Origin: Telmatospirillum siberiense
GTDB taxonomy: Bacteria; Pseudomonadota; Alphaproteobacteria; Rhodospirillales; Magnetospirillaceae
Length of the DNA: 64,000 nucleotides
NCBI RefSeq assembly: GCF_002845745.1
Contig: NZ_PIUM01000018.1
Location: 50,496 to 114,495 of the forward strand
Direction of reading: 5' to 3'
The translations under genes were made by a program, and so were the position numbers. Positions within the stretch are counted from its first letter, which is position 1, and each line of letters opens with the position of its first letter. This document shows, one piece after another, positions 8,229 to 17,682 of the stretch. The notes beneath the pieces were generated by a model. The model was not told where the DNA came from. It made no database searches and worked only from the letters and a program-made list of their open reading frames with translations.

Positions 8229-9677
8229 TCATGCCACGTTCTCCCGTAAAATCTCCTTTGCCTGGTCGATATGCTCACGGGTCACCAACCTGTCTCCCGC
8301 CTGCAATGCTGCGCGTTCGGTGGCATCGCGCAGGCGCTTCGCCGCCGAGATCCGCACCAGGGCGGGTTGCGCGTCGATCAAGGCGTCGAGGGCGGTCTTC
8401 GCGTCCGCGTCCCAAGGAAGGGCCGCGTGAAAACGGGCTGGCGTCGCTTCGATCTTGTCGAGCTGTCCGGCCAGCGGAAGGATGTTGAACAATGCATCGA
8501 ACAAGGCGTTGCAGACCTCCTGGATCAGGTAGGTCGCACCCGAATAGCCCATGACCGGCGTACCCGTATGGCGGCGAATGATCGTGCCGGGGAACGAGGC
8601 CGGCACAAAGATCGTCCGCGCACCGCATTCAGCGAGATAGATTCGCTCGTTAACGCTGCCGAACAGAACCAGCGGAGGCCTGTCCTGGATGGCTTGGCGG
8701 ATCGCCTCGTTGTCGGATTTCACGCCGGCGGCGCGGCCAAAGGCGAAGGTACAGGGCAAGCCCATGTCGTCTTCGAGGAATTTACGGATACCCTTCGCGT
8801 AGGTTTCGGTCGCGACGACGGCGAAACTGGCGGTGGCGAAAAAGTCTTGGGTGACAGATCGCCACAAATCCCACAGAGGCTTGATGGTCGTTTGTTTTTC
8901 ACGTTCGATGAATGGTTCGGGATCGAGACCGGTCAGCGCCGCCAACCGGTGCAGGAAGGCGGTCGTCGAATAAAGGCCGATGGGGGCCTGCAAATAGGGC
9001 CGGCCCAGCATTTCGCAAAGCTGGTGGCCGAATTCACGGTACAGGCAGACATTGACCTCGGCATCGGCCAGCTTATGGATGTCCGCCAACTGGCTGCCCA
9101 GCGGGAAGACCATATTGATCTGGCAGCCGATGCCCTCGACCAGACGGATGATCTCGGCGAGATCGGAGGGCATGTTGAAGACGCCATAGGTCGGACCGAT
9201 GATATTGACCCGTGGGCGCTCGCCTTCCTCGCGCTGTCTTGGTTTGCAATTTGTGTCAGGTCCGAAATGGCACCATAGCCAAAGCAGGGCGCGGTCGGTG
9301 CATTGCCACTGGTCCTCGTCGATGGTGCGAGGCAGGAATCGTTGGATTTTCGGGCCCGCCTCCGTTAAGCCTCCGCCGATCATTTCGGCGATCGAGCCGG
9401 TAACCACCACCGCCGGCAAGGTTGGGTCCAGGGCCTCCCGGGCGCGCTTCATCGCGCGTTCGGTGCCTGTTTTCCCCAGCTCGTTCTCCCCCAGACCGGT
9501 GACGACGATGGGAAGTTCCCGTGGCGGCAATGTGTCGGTGTAGTGCAACACCGAGGTGACCGGCAATGCCTCACAGCCGACCGGTCCGTCGATGATCACC
9601 TGCAGACCTTTGAGCGCCGTAAAGGTGTAGACGGCCCCCCAATAGCCACCGGCGCGATCTTGGTCGAGAATCAGCAT
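8229..9677 (-). CDS. bchZ: Chlorophyllide a reductase subunit Z
   Basis: Beta-type catalytic subunit of the nitrogenase-like chlorophyllide a oxidoreductase, which with BchX and BchY reduces ring B to the bacteriochlorin level. 482 residues. The opening [20 protein letters not shown] and [18 protein letters not shown] are typical of BchZ, the latter supplying a cluster-ligand Cys. The C-terminal about 60 residues form the protochlorophyllide-reductase-type tail. Its start overlaps the bchY stop by 7 bp. Confidence 0.96.
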   Translation of the reverse strand: MLILDQDRAGGYWGAVYTFTALKGLQVIIDGPVGCEALPVTSVLHYTDTLPPRELPIVVTGLGENELGKTGTERAMKRAREALDPTLPAVVVTGSIAEMIGGGLTEAGPKIQRFLPRTIDEDQWQCTDRALLWLWCHFGPDTNCKPRQREEGERPRVNIIGPTYGVFNMPSDLAEIIRLVEGIGCQINMVFPLGSQLADIHKLADAEVNVCLYREFGHQLCEMLGRPYLQAPIGLYSTTAFLHRLAALTGLDPEPFIEREKQTTIKPLWDLWRSVTQDFFATASFAVVATETYAKGIRKFLEDDMGLPCTFAFGRAAGVKSDNEAIRQAIQDRPPLVLFGSVNERIYLAECGARTIFVPASFPGTIIRRHTGTPVMGYSGATYLIQEVCNALFDALFNILPLAGQLDKIEATPARFHAALPWDADAKTALDALIDAQPALVRISAAKRLRDATERAALQAGDRLVTREHIDQAKEILRENVA

Positions 9678-11026
9678 GTCTTTCTCTCCCCGAGGGGCGG
9701 TTGCCTCTGTGTGGCCTGCTGCCAGATTCCCGCCGTAGGTCCGGTGCCGATCCCAGTGAAAAATTCCGACATGCGTGTGAATCTGGCCTTGTTCGTCATC
9801 GCGCCGTGGACGATCTGCGCCAGCGAGACGGCTCCCGCAGGTCCCATCAGCGGCCGCGCCGAAATCAGATTGGTGAAATAAAGGGCGGGCACCGAGCGGC
9901 TTTTGGCATGTTGCACGAGGGGGGGCGTGCCGATGGCGAGATCGGGGGAGAAGGTATCAACCGCCGCGATGTCGCGATCCAACGATGCCCGGTAGCAGAC
10001 CTGTACTCCTTGGGCTTCCAGCCAGTCGCGGTCAGGCGCCGACCAGGGGGTTTCCGGGCAGGCGGTTCCGACATAGGGAACGTCGGCTCCGCTTTCGACC
10101 AGCAACCGGGCAACCAGGAGTTCGGATCCCTCATAACCGGACACGGTGATCCTGCCCTTGATCGGGCTGTCCGCCAGAGCCGCCCGAATACTGCTCAGCG
10201 CGGCATTTTTGGCCCGATCGATCTTTGACCGGGCAATGCCGCAGGCCGCGCCAATGGCGTCGAGCCAGGCCGCCGTGGCGGCTTGGCCAACGGGGGCGGA
10301 CGGAATGACCGGCCGTCCGGCTTCTTCGAATTCACGAACGCAATTGCTGTAGAACGGATGGATCGCCGCCGCGATCGCGCAGTCGAGCGCACCATACAAC
10401 TCTCGCCAGTCACGGGTGGGGACCATGGGGCCGGCCGCCAGCCCCAATGGGTCCAACAGGGCGTCGATGGAAACCGGATCCGCCGGAAACATCTCCCCCA
10501 GCAAAGCTACCGTCGGCTTGCCGCTGCGCGCGCGAGGCGGCGCCACGGCGCCTTGTTCGGCTTCCGCGCGGGCATATTTCAACATTGCTCCGGCCAGCAC
10601 GTCCTTAGCCTCGGCATGGGTCGGAACACCAAAACCGGGCACGTCAATGCCGATGATTCGAACCCCGGCCACCTCTTGCGGCAATCGTTGCAATGGTACG
10701 CCCGAGGCGGTGGGGATGCAGAGATTGATCACCACGATCGCGTCATGGCGGGTCGGGTCGGCGAGCCGCAGGACCGCGTCGCGAATGTCTTCGAACAACC
10801 TGCCTTTCACCAGGGATTCCGAATTGAAGGGCACATATCCGACCGAGCGTCGCGCACCATAGAAATGCGAAATGAAGGTGAGGCCGTAGACGCAACAAGC
10901 CGAGCCCGTGAGGATGGTTGCGGTCCGGCGCATCCGCAGACCGACCCTGAGCGCTCCGAAGGCCGGGCACATGCTTTGCGGCTGGTCATGCGCACATTTG
11001 GGATAGGCGGCATCAGTCCTCATCAT
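9671..11026 (-). CDS. bchY: Chlorophyllide a reductase subunit Y
   Basis: Alpha-type subunit of the BchYZ heterotetramer. [20 protein letters not shown] and [15 protein letters not shown] provide the Cys ligands of the [4Fe-4S] cluster shared with BchZ. The frame is open further upstream into bchX, but the start taken here (paired ATG ATG at 11026/11023) overlaps the bchX stop by 14 bp and gives about 450 residues. The ribosome site is weak, consistent with coupling to bchX. Confidence 0.94.
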   Translation of the reverse strand: MMRTDAAYPKCAHDQPQSMCPAFGALRVGLRMRRTATILTGSACCVYGLTFISHFYGARRSVGYVPFNSESLVKGRLFEDIRDAVLRLADPTRHDAIVVINLCIPTASGVPLQRLPQEVAGVRIIGIDVPGFGVPTHAEAKDVLAGAMLKYARAEAEQGAVAPPRARSGKPTVALLGEMFPADPVSIDALLDPLGLAAGPMVPTRDWRELYGALDCAIAAAIHPFYSNCVREFEEAGRPVIPSAPVGQAATAAWLDAIGAACGIARSKIDRAKNAALSSIRAALADSPIKGRITVSGYEGSELLVARLLVESGADVPYVGTACPETPWSAPDRDWLEAQGVQVCYRASLDRDIAAVDTFSPDLAIGTPPLVQHAKSRSVPALYFTNLISARPLMGPAGAVSLAQIVHGAMTNKARFTRMSEFFTGIGTGPTAGIWQQATQRQPPLGERKTC

Positions 11027-11987
11027 AGACCACTTCGAGTGAGCGTTTGACCACGGTGGCGCTGCCCCGCATATCCGACTGGCTGGCTGGTTCGAGGCGG
11101 TGGGGACCATCGGCCCGGTCGTCCGAGAACAGGGACAGCAAGGCCTCCTGAGTCATTGGTTTCGGTCTGGCTGGCCGCGCCGTGGCAATGTTCGCGGCCA
11201 ATGTCTCGAACAGGAATGCCCATGGGCCGCCAGGCTTGCCGATAATCTGGTATTTCGCCGATTTTCGGCGGATATCCTCGTTGGCGGGGATGGTCGCCAA
11301 CACGGGAATCCCGACTGCCGCGGCAAAGGCCTGCGCCTCGCCCGTGCCGTCGTCCTTGTTGACGATCATGCCGGCCACACCGACATTGCCACCCAACTGA
11401 CGAAAATAATCGACCGCCGAGCAGACGTTGTTCGCCACATAAATTGATTGCAGATCGTTCGACCCGACGACGATCACCTGCTGGCATAAGTCGCGCGCGA
11501 TGGGCAGGCCGAAGCCGCCGCAGACCACATCGCCCAAAAAATCCAGCAGGACGTAATCAAAGCCCCATTCGTGGAAACCCAGCTTTTCCAGCAATTCGAA
11601 TCCGTAGATGATTCCGCGGCCGCCGCAGCCGCGCCCGACGTCGGGACCGCCCAATTCCATGGCGAAGACGCCATCGCGTTTGAAACACACATCTTCGATG
11701 CGGATTTCTTCGCCGGCTTGTTTTTTCCGGTGCGACGTCTCGATGATCGTTGGGCAGGAGCGGCCGCCGAAGAGGAGGGCTGTGGTATCGCTTTTGGGGT
11801 CGCAGCCGATCAGCAGGACGCGTTTGCCTTGTTGGGCCAGCATGTAGGAGAGATTAGACAGCGCGAAGCTTTTGCCGCTGCCACCCTTGCCATAGATGGC
11901 GATGATCTGGGGGGGCTGCGCCACGCCAGCCGTATGGGGCGCAGTGTCCGCATGCGCTTGGCTCTGGCTGGGAACCGCGATCGTCAT
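11013..11987 (-). CDS. bchX: Chlorophyllide a reductase iron protein (subunit X)
   Basis: NifH/BchL-like ATPase dimer that passes electrons to BchYZ. 324 residues. The P-loop YGKGGSGKSFALSNLSYML and the two cluster Cys regions GRGCGGRGI and DVVCGGFGLP are present, with the switch sequence LIGCDPKSDTTALLFGG. The ATG at 11987 forms an ATGA overlap with the bchC stop and has GGAG 9 bp upstream; in-frame ATG and TTG codons at 11993 and 12002 are less well placed. Confidence 0.96.
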   Translation of the reverse strand: MTIAVPSQSQAHADTAPHTAGVAQPPQIIAIYGKGGSGKSFALSNLSYMLAQQGKRVLLIGCDPKSDTTALLFGGRSCPTIIETSHRKKQAGEEIRIEDVCFKRDGVFAMELGGPDVGRGCGGRGIIYGFELLEKLGFHEWGFDYVLLDFLGDVVCGGFGLPIARDLCQQVIVVGSNDLQSIYVANNVCSAVDYFRQLGGNVGVAGMIVNKDDGTGEAQAFAAAVGIPVLATIPANEDIRRKSAKYQIIGKPGGPWAFLFETLAANIATARPARPKPMTQEALLSLFSDDRADGPHRLEPASQSDMRGSATVVKRSLEVVYDED

Positions 11988-12940
11988 GCGCATTTTCTCC
12001 AATCAAGGATCATCTTCAGGCAGGTCGGGTCGGCGAAGGCGGTGCGATAGGCTTGATCCGCTTGGGAAACGTCCATGCGATGCGTGATCAGGCCGTCGAG
12101 GCTAAGCCGTCCGTCCTTAATGGCCGCCAGCGTTTGATCAAGATCGGCGGGCGTCCACTCGGCAGCCACACGGAGACGAGCCTCCTTGAGGAAGGAGGGG
12201 GGGTAGGAAAATGACAGCGGTTTTTCATAAAATCCGCCGAGAACGATCTCGCCGCCCCGCCCAAGACGGGCGATCAAGGAATCGAGGATGGTGACGTCGC
12301 CGCTGACATCGACAATGACCCGGTAGTCGGTCCGTACATCCGTGTCAGGCGACAGGACGCGATAGCCGGTGGCGCCGCTGCGGCGGCAAGGGTTGGTTTC
12401 CCAAACCGTCGGCGGCGGGAACCCTGCCGCCGTTGTCGACCTGGCGAGAAGGCGGCCCAGCACCCCATGTCCAACGATCAGTTCGGGGCCGTTTTCAGCA
12501 TTGATGCAATGGCGGGCGGTTGCCGCGAGTGCGATCAGGATCCCTTGTTCCCGAATGCCGTCACCGATGGAAATCGCCCGGGCGCCGGGGACGATCAAGT
12601 GTCGCGCCGCGCCGCCGAACAACCCGCGCGCCTCCTTGAAACAGGTGGCTCCGGGGACGAACACATAGTCGCCGATCCGTGATCGGGCCGCCGCCCCGGC
12701 CTCGACGATTCGGCCGACGGATTCGTAACCGGGAACCAAGGGGTAGCCCATGCCGGGAAATTGCGGCATGCGTCCGGACCAAAGCAGGCGTTCGGTACCA
12801 CTGCTGATGCCGCTCCACTCCACCTCGACCACGACATCGGCGGCTTGAAGAGGGTGCAGCGACAGCCGGCGGAGCGATAAACACTCGGGGTTGTCCATCA
12901 CGACTGCAACGGTGTGCTTGTCTGACATGATTCCCGTCAT
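11984..12940 (-). CDS. bchC: 3-hydroxyethyl bacteriochlorophyllide a dehydrogenase
   Basis: Medium-chain dehydrogenase that oxidises the C3 hydroxyethyl group to acetyl in bacteriochlorophyllide a. About 318 residues. Typical segments are SGISSGTERLLWSGRMPQFP, GYPLVPGYESVGRIVEAG and the Rossmann region VGHGVLGRLLAR. The frame is open to 13054, but the ATG at 12940 has GGAGAG at good spacing and gives the family length, so it is preferred. It is the first gene of the bchCXYZ-pufBALM transcription unit, behind a tandem PpsR-type operator. Confidence 0.95.
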   Translation of the reverse strand: MTGIMSDKHTVAVVMDNPECLSLRRLSLHPLQAADVVVEVEWSGISSGTERLLWSGRMPQFPGMGYPLVPGYESVGRIVEAGAAARSRIGDYVFVPGATCFKEARGLFGGAARHLIVPGARAISIGDGIREQGILIALAATARHCINAENGPELIVGHGVLGRLLARSTTAAGFPPPTVWETNPCRRSGATGYRVLSPDTDVRTDYRVIVDVSGDVTILDSLIARLGRGGEIVLGGFYEKPLSFSYPPSFLKEARLRVAAEWTPADLDQTLAAIKDGRLSLDGLITHRMDVSQADQAYRTAFADPTCLKMILDWRKCA

Positions 12941-13058
12941 CTCGCTCTCCACAGAGGGCTCTGGGCCTGAAACGCCAATCGTTTGATCGCGCCCCCTAAA
13001 TTTGGAGTCTCCTCGGAGCCTGTTTGTTCCTTGAAAATCTCCGAAAAACCGCATCTTT

Positions 13059-13102
13059 TGTCAGAATAAAATGACATAATTTTATGTCAACTTAAAATTA
13101 CA
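13059..13102. promoter_or_regulatory. Tandem PpsR-type operator of bchC
   Basis: TGTCAGAATAAAATGACA (13059-13076) and TGTCAACTTAAAATTACA (13085-13102) are two perfect TGT-N12-ACA palindromes exactly 8 bp apart, the arrangement described for CrtJ at bchC in Rhodobacter capsulatus. They lie about 120 bp upstream of the bchC start in an AT-rich stretch, while crtE ends on the other side. Confidence 0.85.
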
Positions 13103-13207
13103 GTTGGGTTTTTCGGGGTTCTCCGTATCTTTCCCGCCTCCTTGTTTCTCGTGCCTTGGTCTCCAGCCCTTGTCCAGCGCATGGTTGACTTCGGGGCGGG
13201 TCCGTCA

Positions 13208-14077
13208 TCAGGCGGCTTGATGTGCCGGGTGCTTGGGTGCCAGGCGAAGAGCCTGAAGGCGGACGAGATCGCGCAGCTCCTTTTCCCCTTGGCAGGGGGG
13301 GATGGCGTCCATCGCCGCATCTATCAGCTTTTCCAGATGTGCCATCGCGCCGCTGACGCCCAGTTCCGCGACCGTATTGGGGCGGCCGAGGATCGCATCG
13401 CGACCGACCGGCTTGTCACAATCGGCGGCCGCTGAAACCGCATCGAGAAGATCATCGGCGACCTGATAGGCCTCCCCGAGGCGAAGTCCCAAAGACCGCC
13501 AGGCCGTAGGATCGGCGCCACTTGCCAGTGCTCCCGACATGGTGGCGGCGACGAACAGGGCGCCGGTCTTGGCGAGGCGATAGCGTACCGACGGCGGGTT
13601 GGGTTCGCTTTCCCAGGCTTGGCCGGCGGCGATGCCGGTCGGGGCGCCCGCACCTTGGGCGATGGCGGTGATCAACGGTGCCAGGAGATGTGGCGAGCGG
13701 CCGGATGATCGGGCCAAAGTGTCAAATGCCAGAACGATCAGCGCGTCCCCGGCAAGCAACGCTATGGGAGTGCCGAAAGCCGCATGAACCGATGCTTGGC
13801 CACGCCTGATCGAGGCATCGTCGAAGCAGGGAAGATCGTCATGGACCAATGACGCGCAATGCAGGAGCTCGATAGCCGTTGCCGTACCATCGACGAGATC
13901 GCCGTCGGCTTCGCCACAGGCGGAGGCCACGGCCAAAGTCAGGCGCGGTCTTACCCTGGCGCCGCCAGGAAACACCGCATGATGGATGGCCGCCGCAAGT
14001 TTCGGCGGAGCGGTTTCATCGGTGGTCCGTTGCACAGCCCGTTGGAGGGCGTTCTCGATACGCTCGCCTGCTTCCAA
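13208..14077 (-). CDS. crtE: Geranylgeranyl diphosphate synthase
   Basis: Trans-prenyltransferase supplying GGPP for carotenoids and the bacteriochlorophyll tail. The first Asp-rich motif is DDLPCFDD, the second DDLLD, with GGARVRPRL near the N-terminus. The frame is open to an ATG at 14116 that lacks a ribosome site and overlaps an operator. A TTG at 14077 has GGGAGG 6 bp upstream and gives MEAGERIENALQRAV, which resembles other CrtE N-termini and yields 289 residues, so the TTG is preferred. It is divergent from crtD across a shared tandem operator. Confidence 0.92.
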   Translation of the reverse strand: MEAGERIENALQRAVQRTTDETAPPKLAAAIHHAVFPGGARVRPRLTLAVASACGEADGDLVDGTATAIELLHCASLVHDDLPCFDDASIRRGQASVHAAFGTPIALLAGDALIVLAFDTLARSSGRSPHLLAPLITAIAQGAGAPTGIAAGQAWESEPNPPSVRYRLAKTGALFVAATMSGALASGADPTAWRSLGLRLGEAYQVADDLLDAVSAAADCDKPVGRDAILGRPNTVAELGVSGAMAHLEKLIDAAMDAIPPCQGEKELRDLVRLQALRLAPKHPAHQAA

Positions 14078-14097
14078 GATGCGCCTCCCGGTCAAGT

Positions 14098-14141
14098 TGT
14101 AAAAATAACATGTCATAAATTACTGTCTAATTAAATTGACA
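14098..14141. promoter_or_regulatory. Shared tandem PpsR-type operator between crtE and crtD
   Basis: TGTAAAAATAACATGTCA (14098-14115; last triplet TCA instead of ACA) and the perfect TGTCTAATTAAATTGACA (14124-14141) are 8 bp apart. They lie between divergent crtE and crtD and could repress both. Confidence 0.75.
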
Positions 14142-14193
14142 CATGCTAACACGGAGGAGGCTTCCGTCAATCGTCTTTCGATGGGGATGGGCT

Positions 14194-15735
14194 ATGCGGG
14201 ATGGCAATGTTGTTGTGGTCGGCGCCGGCATCGGGGGTTTGGCCTGTGCCATAGATCTTGCCTATCAGGGGATCGGGGTCTGCGTCGTCGAGAGAGGCAA
14301 AGCCGTCGGTGGCAAAATGCGTGAGTGCCATATCGCCGGTCGGGCGATCGATTCCGGTCCCACCGTCTTTACGATGCGCTGGGTGTTCGATGATCTCTTC
14401 CAGTCGGTGGAGGCCGACCTCGACCACTATGTGACATTGGTGCCGCTGGAGATTTTGGCGCGGCATGCCTGGAGCGCCGAGGAACGGCTCGATCTGTTTG
14501 CCGATTTGGGGTGTGCCGCCGAGGCGATCGGGCGGTTTTCCGGATCGGTTGATGCCGCCCATTTTTTGTCTTTTTGCGTCGAGGCCAGGGCAATTTATCG
14601 GACGCTGAAGGGGCCGTTTCTCACGGAGTCCCGTCCTGGCCCGGTGATGTTGGCACGTCGGATCGGATTGCACAGGTTGTCGCAGCTTTGCGGAATCAGG
14701 CCGTTCGAGACCCTGTGGCAGGCGCTCTCCAAACAGTTTCGTGATCCGCGTCTGCGGCAATTGTTTGGACGCTACGCCACCTACAATGGTTCCTCGCCTT
14801 TTGCCGCGCCGGCAACCTTGATGCTGATCGCTCACGTCGAGCGGGAAGGCGTGTGGCAGGTGGCCGGAGGGATGCAGCGGTTGGCCGAAGCCCTTGAAAG
14901 GCTGGCCATCTCTTTGGGCGTGGTCTTCCGGTTTGACCAGGAGGCGGCGGGCATCGTCGTGGAAGGCGGGCGTGCCAGAGGCGTCACGCTGATATCCGGC
15001 GAGAGGATCGACGCCGATGCCGTTGTCGTCAACGGCGATAGCGCCGCCCTTGCCGCGGGATGCTTCGGCAATGACGTGCGAACGGCGGTTCCGCCGATCG
15101 CCGGCAAGGACCGGTCCCTATCGGCCGTCACCTGGGCGCGGGTGGCCAGGGCCGAAGGTTTTCCCTTGCTACGGCACAATGTTTTTTTCTCGAAAGACTA
15201 TGCGGGCGAGTTTGCCGACCTGTTCGACCGGCGGCGATTGCCTGCGGATCCGACGGTCTATATCTGTGCGCAGGACCGCACCGATGGAGATGATCCGAGA
15301 CAGCCGGACGAGGACCGCCTGTTGCTTTTGGTGAATGCCCCGCCGACAGGCGATGGAGAGTCTTTTGACGCTGTGGAGATCGACCGATGCGAGAGACGCG
15401 TTTCCCGTCTGCTGGAACGTTGCGGCCTGTCCCTGAGCGACGGCCCGAAAGCGGCCGTGATCACCACGCCACGGGACTTTCATCGCCTGTTTCCGGGGAC
15501 CGGGGGGGCTCTCTACGGGCGTGCCTCCCACGGGTGGAAGGCATCGTTTCAGAGACCGACGTCGCAGACGGCCATTCCAGGCCTCTATCTGGCCGGGGGC
15601 AGCACGCATCCTGGCGCCGGACTTCCGATGGCGGCCTTGTCGGGGCGGTTGGCGGCGTGGCGGCTGATTTCGGACCGGCTTTCGATACGGAGGTACCATC
15701 CGGCGGCTATCTTTGGTGGTATCTCGATGGCCTGA
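14194..15735 (+). CDS. crtD: 1-hydroxycarotenoid 3,4-desaturase (CrtD)
   Basis: FAD-dependent CrtI-family desaturase that introduces the C3,4 double bond after CrtC hydroxylation. NVVVVGAGIGGLACAIDLAY forms the N-terminal dinucleotide fold, and GLYLAGGSTHPGAGLPMAAL is the C-terminal FAD-binding signature of carotenoid desaturases. The frame is open to an ATG at 14143; the ATG at 14194 is chosen because it places the Rossmann fold at the very N-terminus, as in homologues, but it lacks a strong ribosome site. It overlaps crtC by about 80 bp and forms an operon with it. Confidence 0.9.
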   Translation: MRDGNVVVVGAGIGGLACAIDLAYQGIGVCVVERGKAVGGKMRECHIAGRAIDSGPTVFTMRWVFDDLFQSVEADLDHYVTLVPLEILARHAWSAEERLDLFADLGCAAEAIGRFSGSVDAAHFLSFCVEARAIYRTLKGPFLTESRPGPVMLARRIGLHRLSQLCGIRPFETLWQALSKQFRDPRLRQLFGRYATYNGSSPFAAPATLMLIAHVEREGVWQVAGGMQRLAEALERLAISLGVVFRFDQEAAGIVVEGGRARGVTLISGERIDADAVVVNGDSAALAAGCFGNDVRTAVPPIAGKDRSLSAVTWARVARAEGFPLLRHNVFFSKDYAGEFADLFDRRRLPADPTVYICAQDRTDGDDPRQPDEDRLLLLVNAPPTGDGESFDAVEIDRCERRVSRLLERCGLSLSDGPKAAVITTPRDFHRLFPGTGGALYGRASHGWKASFQRPTSQTAIPGLYLAGGSTHPGAGLPMAALSGRLAAWRLISDRLSIRRYHPAAIFGGISMA

Positions 15736-16601
15736 GCGACGACCACCGCTTCGCGATCACGCTGATCGCCTTCGTCGGCAGCAGTTTTTCGCCCTATTAT
15801 GCGTGGGCCGGGCGCCGCGATCCCTTGAACCATTGTTGCATCAATGTCGCCCTTTACGGGCAATCCGCCGGCCGATGGGCGATGACGGAACGCGCTCGCG
15901 ACGCGGTGGAGCGAACGCCGGCCAGTCTGCGGATCGGGCCCAGCGTTCTCGTTTGGCGCGACGGCGCCCTGGCCATCGGCGTTGACGAACTGGCCTTTCC
16001 GGTGCCCAGACGGATTCGCGGCACGATTAGAATGTCTCCGAAGGCTTTGCCCGCGACCTGTTTTCGCTTTGACGGAGGGGGCGGGCATGTCTGGCAACCC
16101 ATCGCGCCCAGAGCCCGTATCGAGGTTGATCTGCTTTATCCGAAATTGCGTTGGAGTGGAGACGCCTATTTCGATGCGAATTGCGGACAGGAACCCCTGG
16201 AGGACGGGTTTCGCCATTGGTCCTGGGCGCGCGCGCATCGTGGCGGAGACAGCGTCATTCTCTACGACGCCCGACGTCGTGATGGAGGCGGGGCCAGCCT
16301 GGCGCTTCGCTTCGCGTCCAGCGGCGCCATCGAAGGTCTGCCGCCACTGCCGATGGCGACCTTGTCCGATACCGCTTGGCGTCTCGGCCGGACCATGCGG
16401 GCCGACAGTGGAAGCGAGGTTCTTCTGCGATCGACGCTTGAAGACACCCCTTTTTACGCCCGCAGTCTTCTGGAGGCCTCGCTCTACGGCGAATCGGCCC
16501 TGGCTTTCCACGAATGCCTGTCCCTGGACCGCTTTCGCTCGAACATGGTCCGTGCCATGCTGCCGTTCCGGATGCCGCGCGCCGGCCGGTTGTTTCGCTG
16601 A
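15657..16601 (+). CDS. crtC: Carotenoid 1,2-hydratase (CrtC)
   Basis: Adds water across the 1,2 double bond of lycopene or neurosporene, giving rhodopin-type carotenoids. The family core GGYLWWYLDGLSDDHRFAIT and IAFVGSSFSPYYAWAGRRDP is clear, followed by NVALYG and a central WSGDAYFDANCGQEPLEDGF. The true start is uncertain; the frame is open far upstream inside crtD, and the GTG at 15657 gives about 314 residues. It converges with crtB, only 25 bp away. No crtF follows, so methoxylation to spirilloxanthin would need a gene elsewhere. Confidence 0.9.
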   Translation: MAADFGPAFDTEVPSGGYLWWYLDGLSDDHRFAITLIAFVGSSFSPYYAWAGRRDPLNHCCINVALYGQSAGRWAMTERARDAVERTPASLRIGPSVLVWRDGALAIGVDELAFPVPRRIRGTIRMSPKALPATCFRFDGGGGHVWQPIAPRARIEVDLLYPKLRWSGDAYFDANCGQEPLEDGFRHWSWARAHRGGDSVILYDARRRDGGGASLALRFASSGAIEGLPPLPMATLSDTAWRLGRTMRADSGSEVLLRSTLEDTPFYARSLLEASLYGESALAFHECLSLDRFRSNMVRAMLPFRMPRAGRLFR

Positions 16602-16626
16602 TCGTCGCCGCCGATTGATCCCTGTG

Positions 16627-17682
16627 TCAGCGCGCGCGCGCCTCCAGGGAGGCGAACAATTCGGCGACCCAGATGATGCGACGTGACACATGGCCAAGCG
16701 GTGGTTCCGCAGGCGCGGGCGGTCGCCTCGCAATCGCCTCGACCAGATAGGCGGCTTCGGCAAGGCAGGGCATGACGATGTCCTTTCGCCGCGTCGCCGC
16801 CGCATCCATCATCGCGCGTCCCATGAGCCGCAGTTTTTCCGCGCCCGAAACGCGCGCCCGGCCGGAAACCGAATCGCCTCCCCGGCGCAGGATCTTCATG
16901 CCGATTTCGCGGTAGATGTGGCTGGCGGCGAAAATGGCCGGGCGACAGGCCGCCGGAAGATGGGTGATGCCCTTGTTGGCATCCTCGTAAAGGGCTTCGG
17001 CGGTCTGCAGCAGGCGTACGACCGCATCCCTTATCGCCGGCGCCGGGACCGGGTGGGCCAGCCAGTCCTCGGGGTCGAGGCCGTCGGCCTTGAGCCAGGA
17101 ACGGGGTAGATAGAGGCGGCCGGCGCGGGCGTCTTCGCCAACGTCGCGGGCGACGTTGGTCAATTGCATCGCGATGCCGAGATCGCAGGCCCGGCTGACC
17201 GCTCTGGCGTCATCAACCCCCATCAGGACGCTCATCATCGCGCCGACCGAGCCTGCCACCCGCGCGGAATAGCTGTACAGGTCGGCCAGTGTCTCGCATC
17301 TGACGCCCGCGACATCCCAGGCCAAACCATCGATCAAGGCTTCCGGTAGCGCGCGTGGCAGGCCATAGCGGGCGATGACGTCGGCAAAGGCGCGATCGAC
17401 GGCGCCGCTGGCGGGGCGGCCGGCGTAAGCGTGGTCGAGACGCTCCCTTAACTGGCGGATCGAGGCCTGCGAACCGCCGTCGACATCCACCATGTCGTCC
17501 GAAAGCCGGCAAAATGCATAAAGCGCGTAGGCCGCCTCGCGCACGGGGAGCGGCAACAGCAGCGAGGCGGTGAAAAAGGATCGCGAACCCGTCCGGATAA
17601 GACGTCGGCAGAAGGCCCGGTCGCTTCGGTTGGCGAAGCGACCGTCAGCGCAACGCGTGGGCGGGGGGGATGAGGGTGTCAA
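16627..17682 (-). CDS. crtB: Phytoene synthase
   Basis: Condenses two GGPP to phytoene. The squalene/phytoene synthase motifs DDMVDVD and ARDVGEDARAGRLYLP are present, as are LIRTGSRSFFTASLLLP and AYALYAFCRLSDD. No ATG or GTG lies near the expected N-terminus; the TTG at 17682 inside the end of crtI gives about 351 residues and is the most reasonable start, without a visible ribosome site. Expression is therefore probably coupled to crtI, which it overlaps. Confidence 0.92.
   Translation of the reverse strand: MTPSSPPPTRCADGRFANRSDRAFCRRLIRTGSRSFFTASLLLPLPVREAAYALYAFCRLSDDMVDVDGGSQASIRQLRERLDHAYAGRPASGAVDRAFADVIARYGLPRALPEALIDGLAWDVAGVRCETLADLYSYSARVAGSVGAMMSVLMGVDDARAVSRACDLGIAMQLTNVARDVGEDARAGRLYLPRSWLKADGLDPEDWLAHPVPAPAIRDAVVRLLQTAEALYEDANKGITHLPAACRPAIFAASHIYREIGMKILRRGGDSVSGRARVSGAEKLRLMGRAMMDAAATRRKDIVMPCLAEAAYLVEAIARRPPAPAEPPLGHVSRRIIWVAELFASLEARAR

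Noticed and set aside
8093..8278. 61-residue frame between bchZ and pufB, where pufQ lies in Rhodobacter
   Set aside because: It lacks a transmembrane helix and any PufQ-like sequence, and overlaps the end of bchZ. Most likely not a gene.
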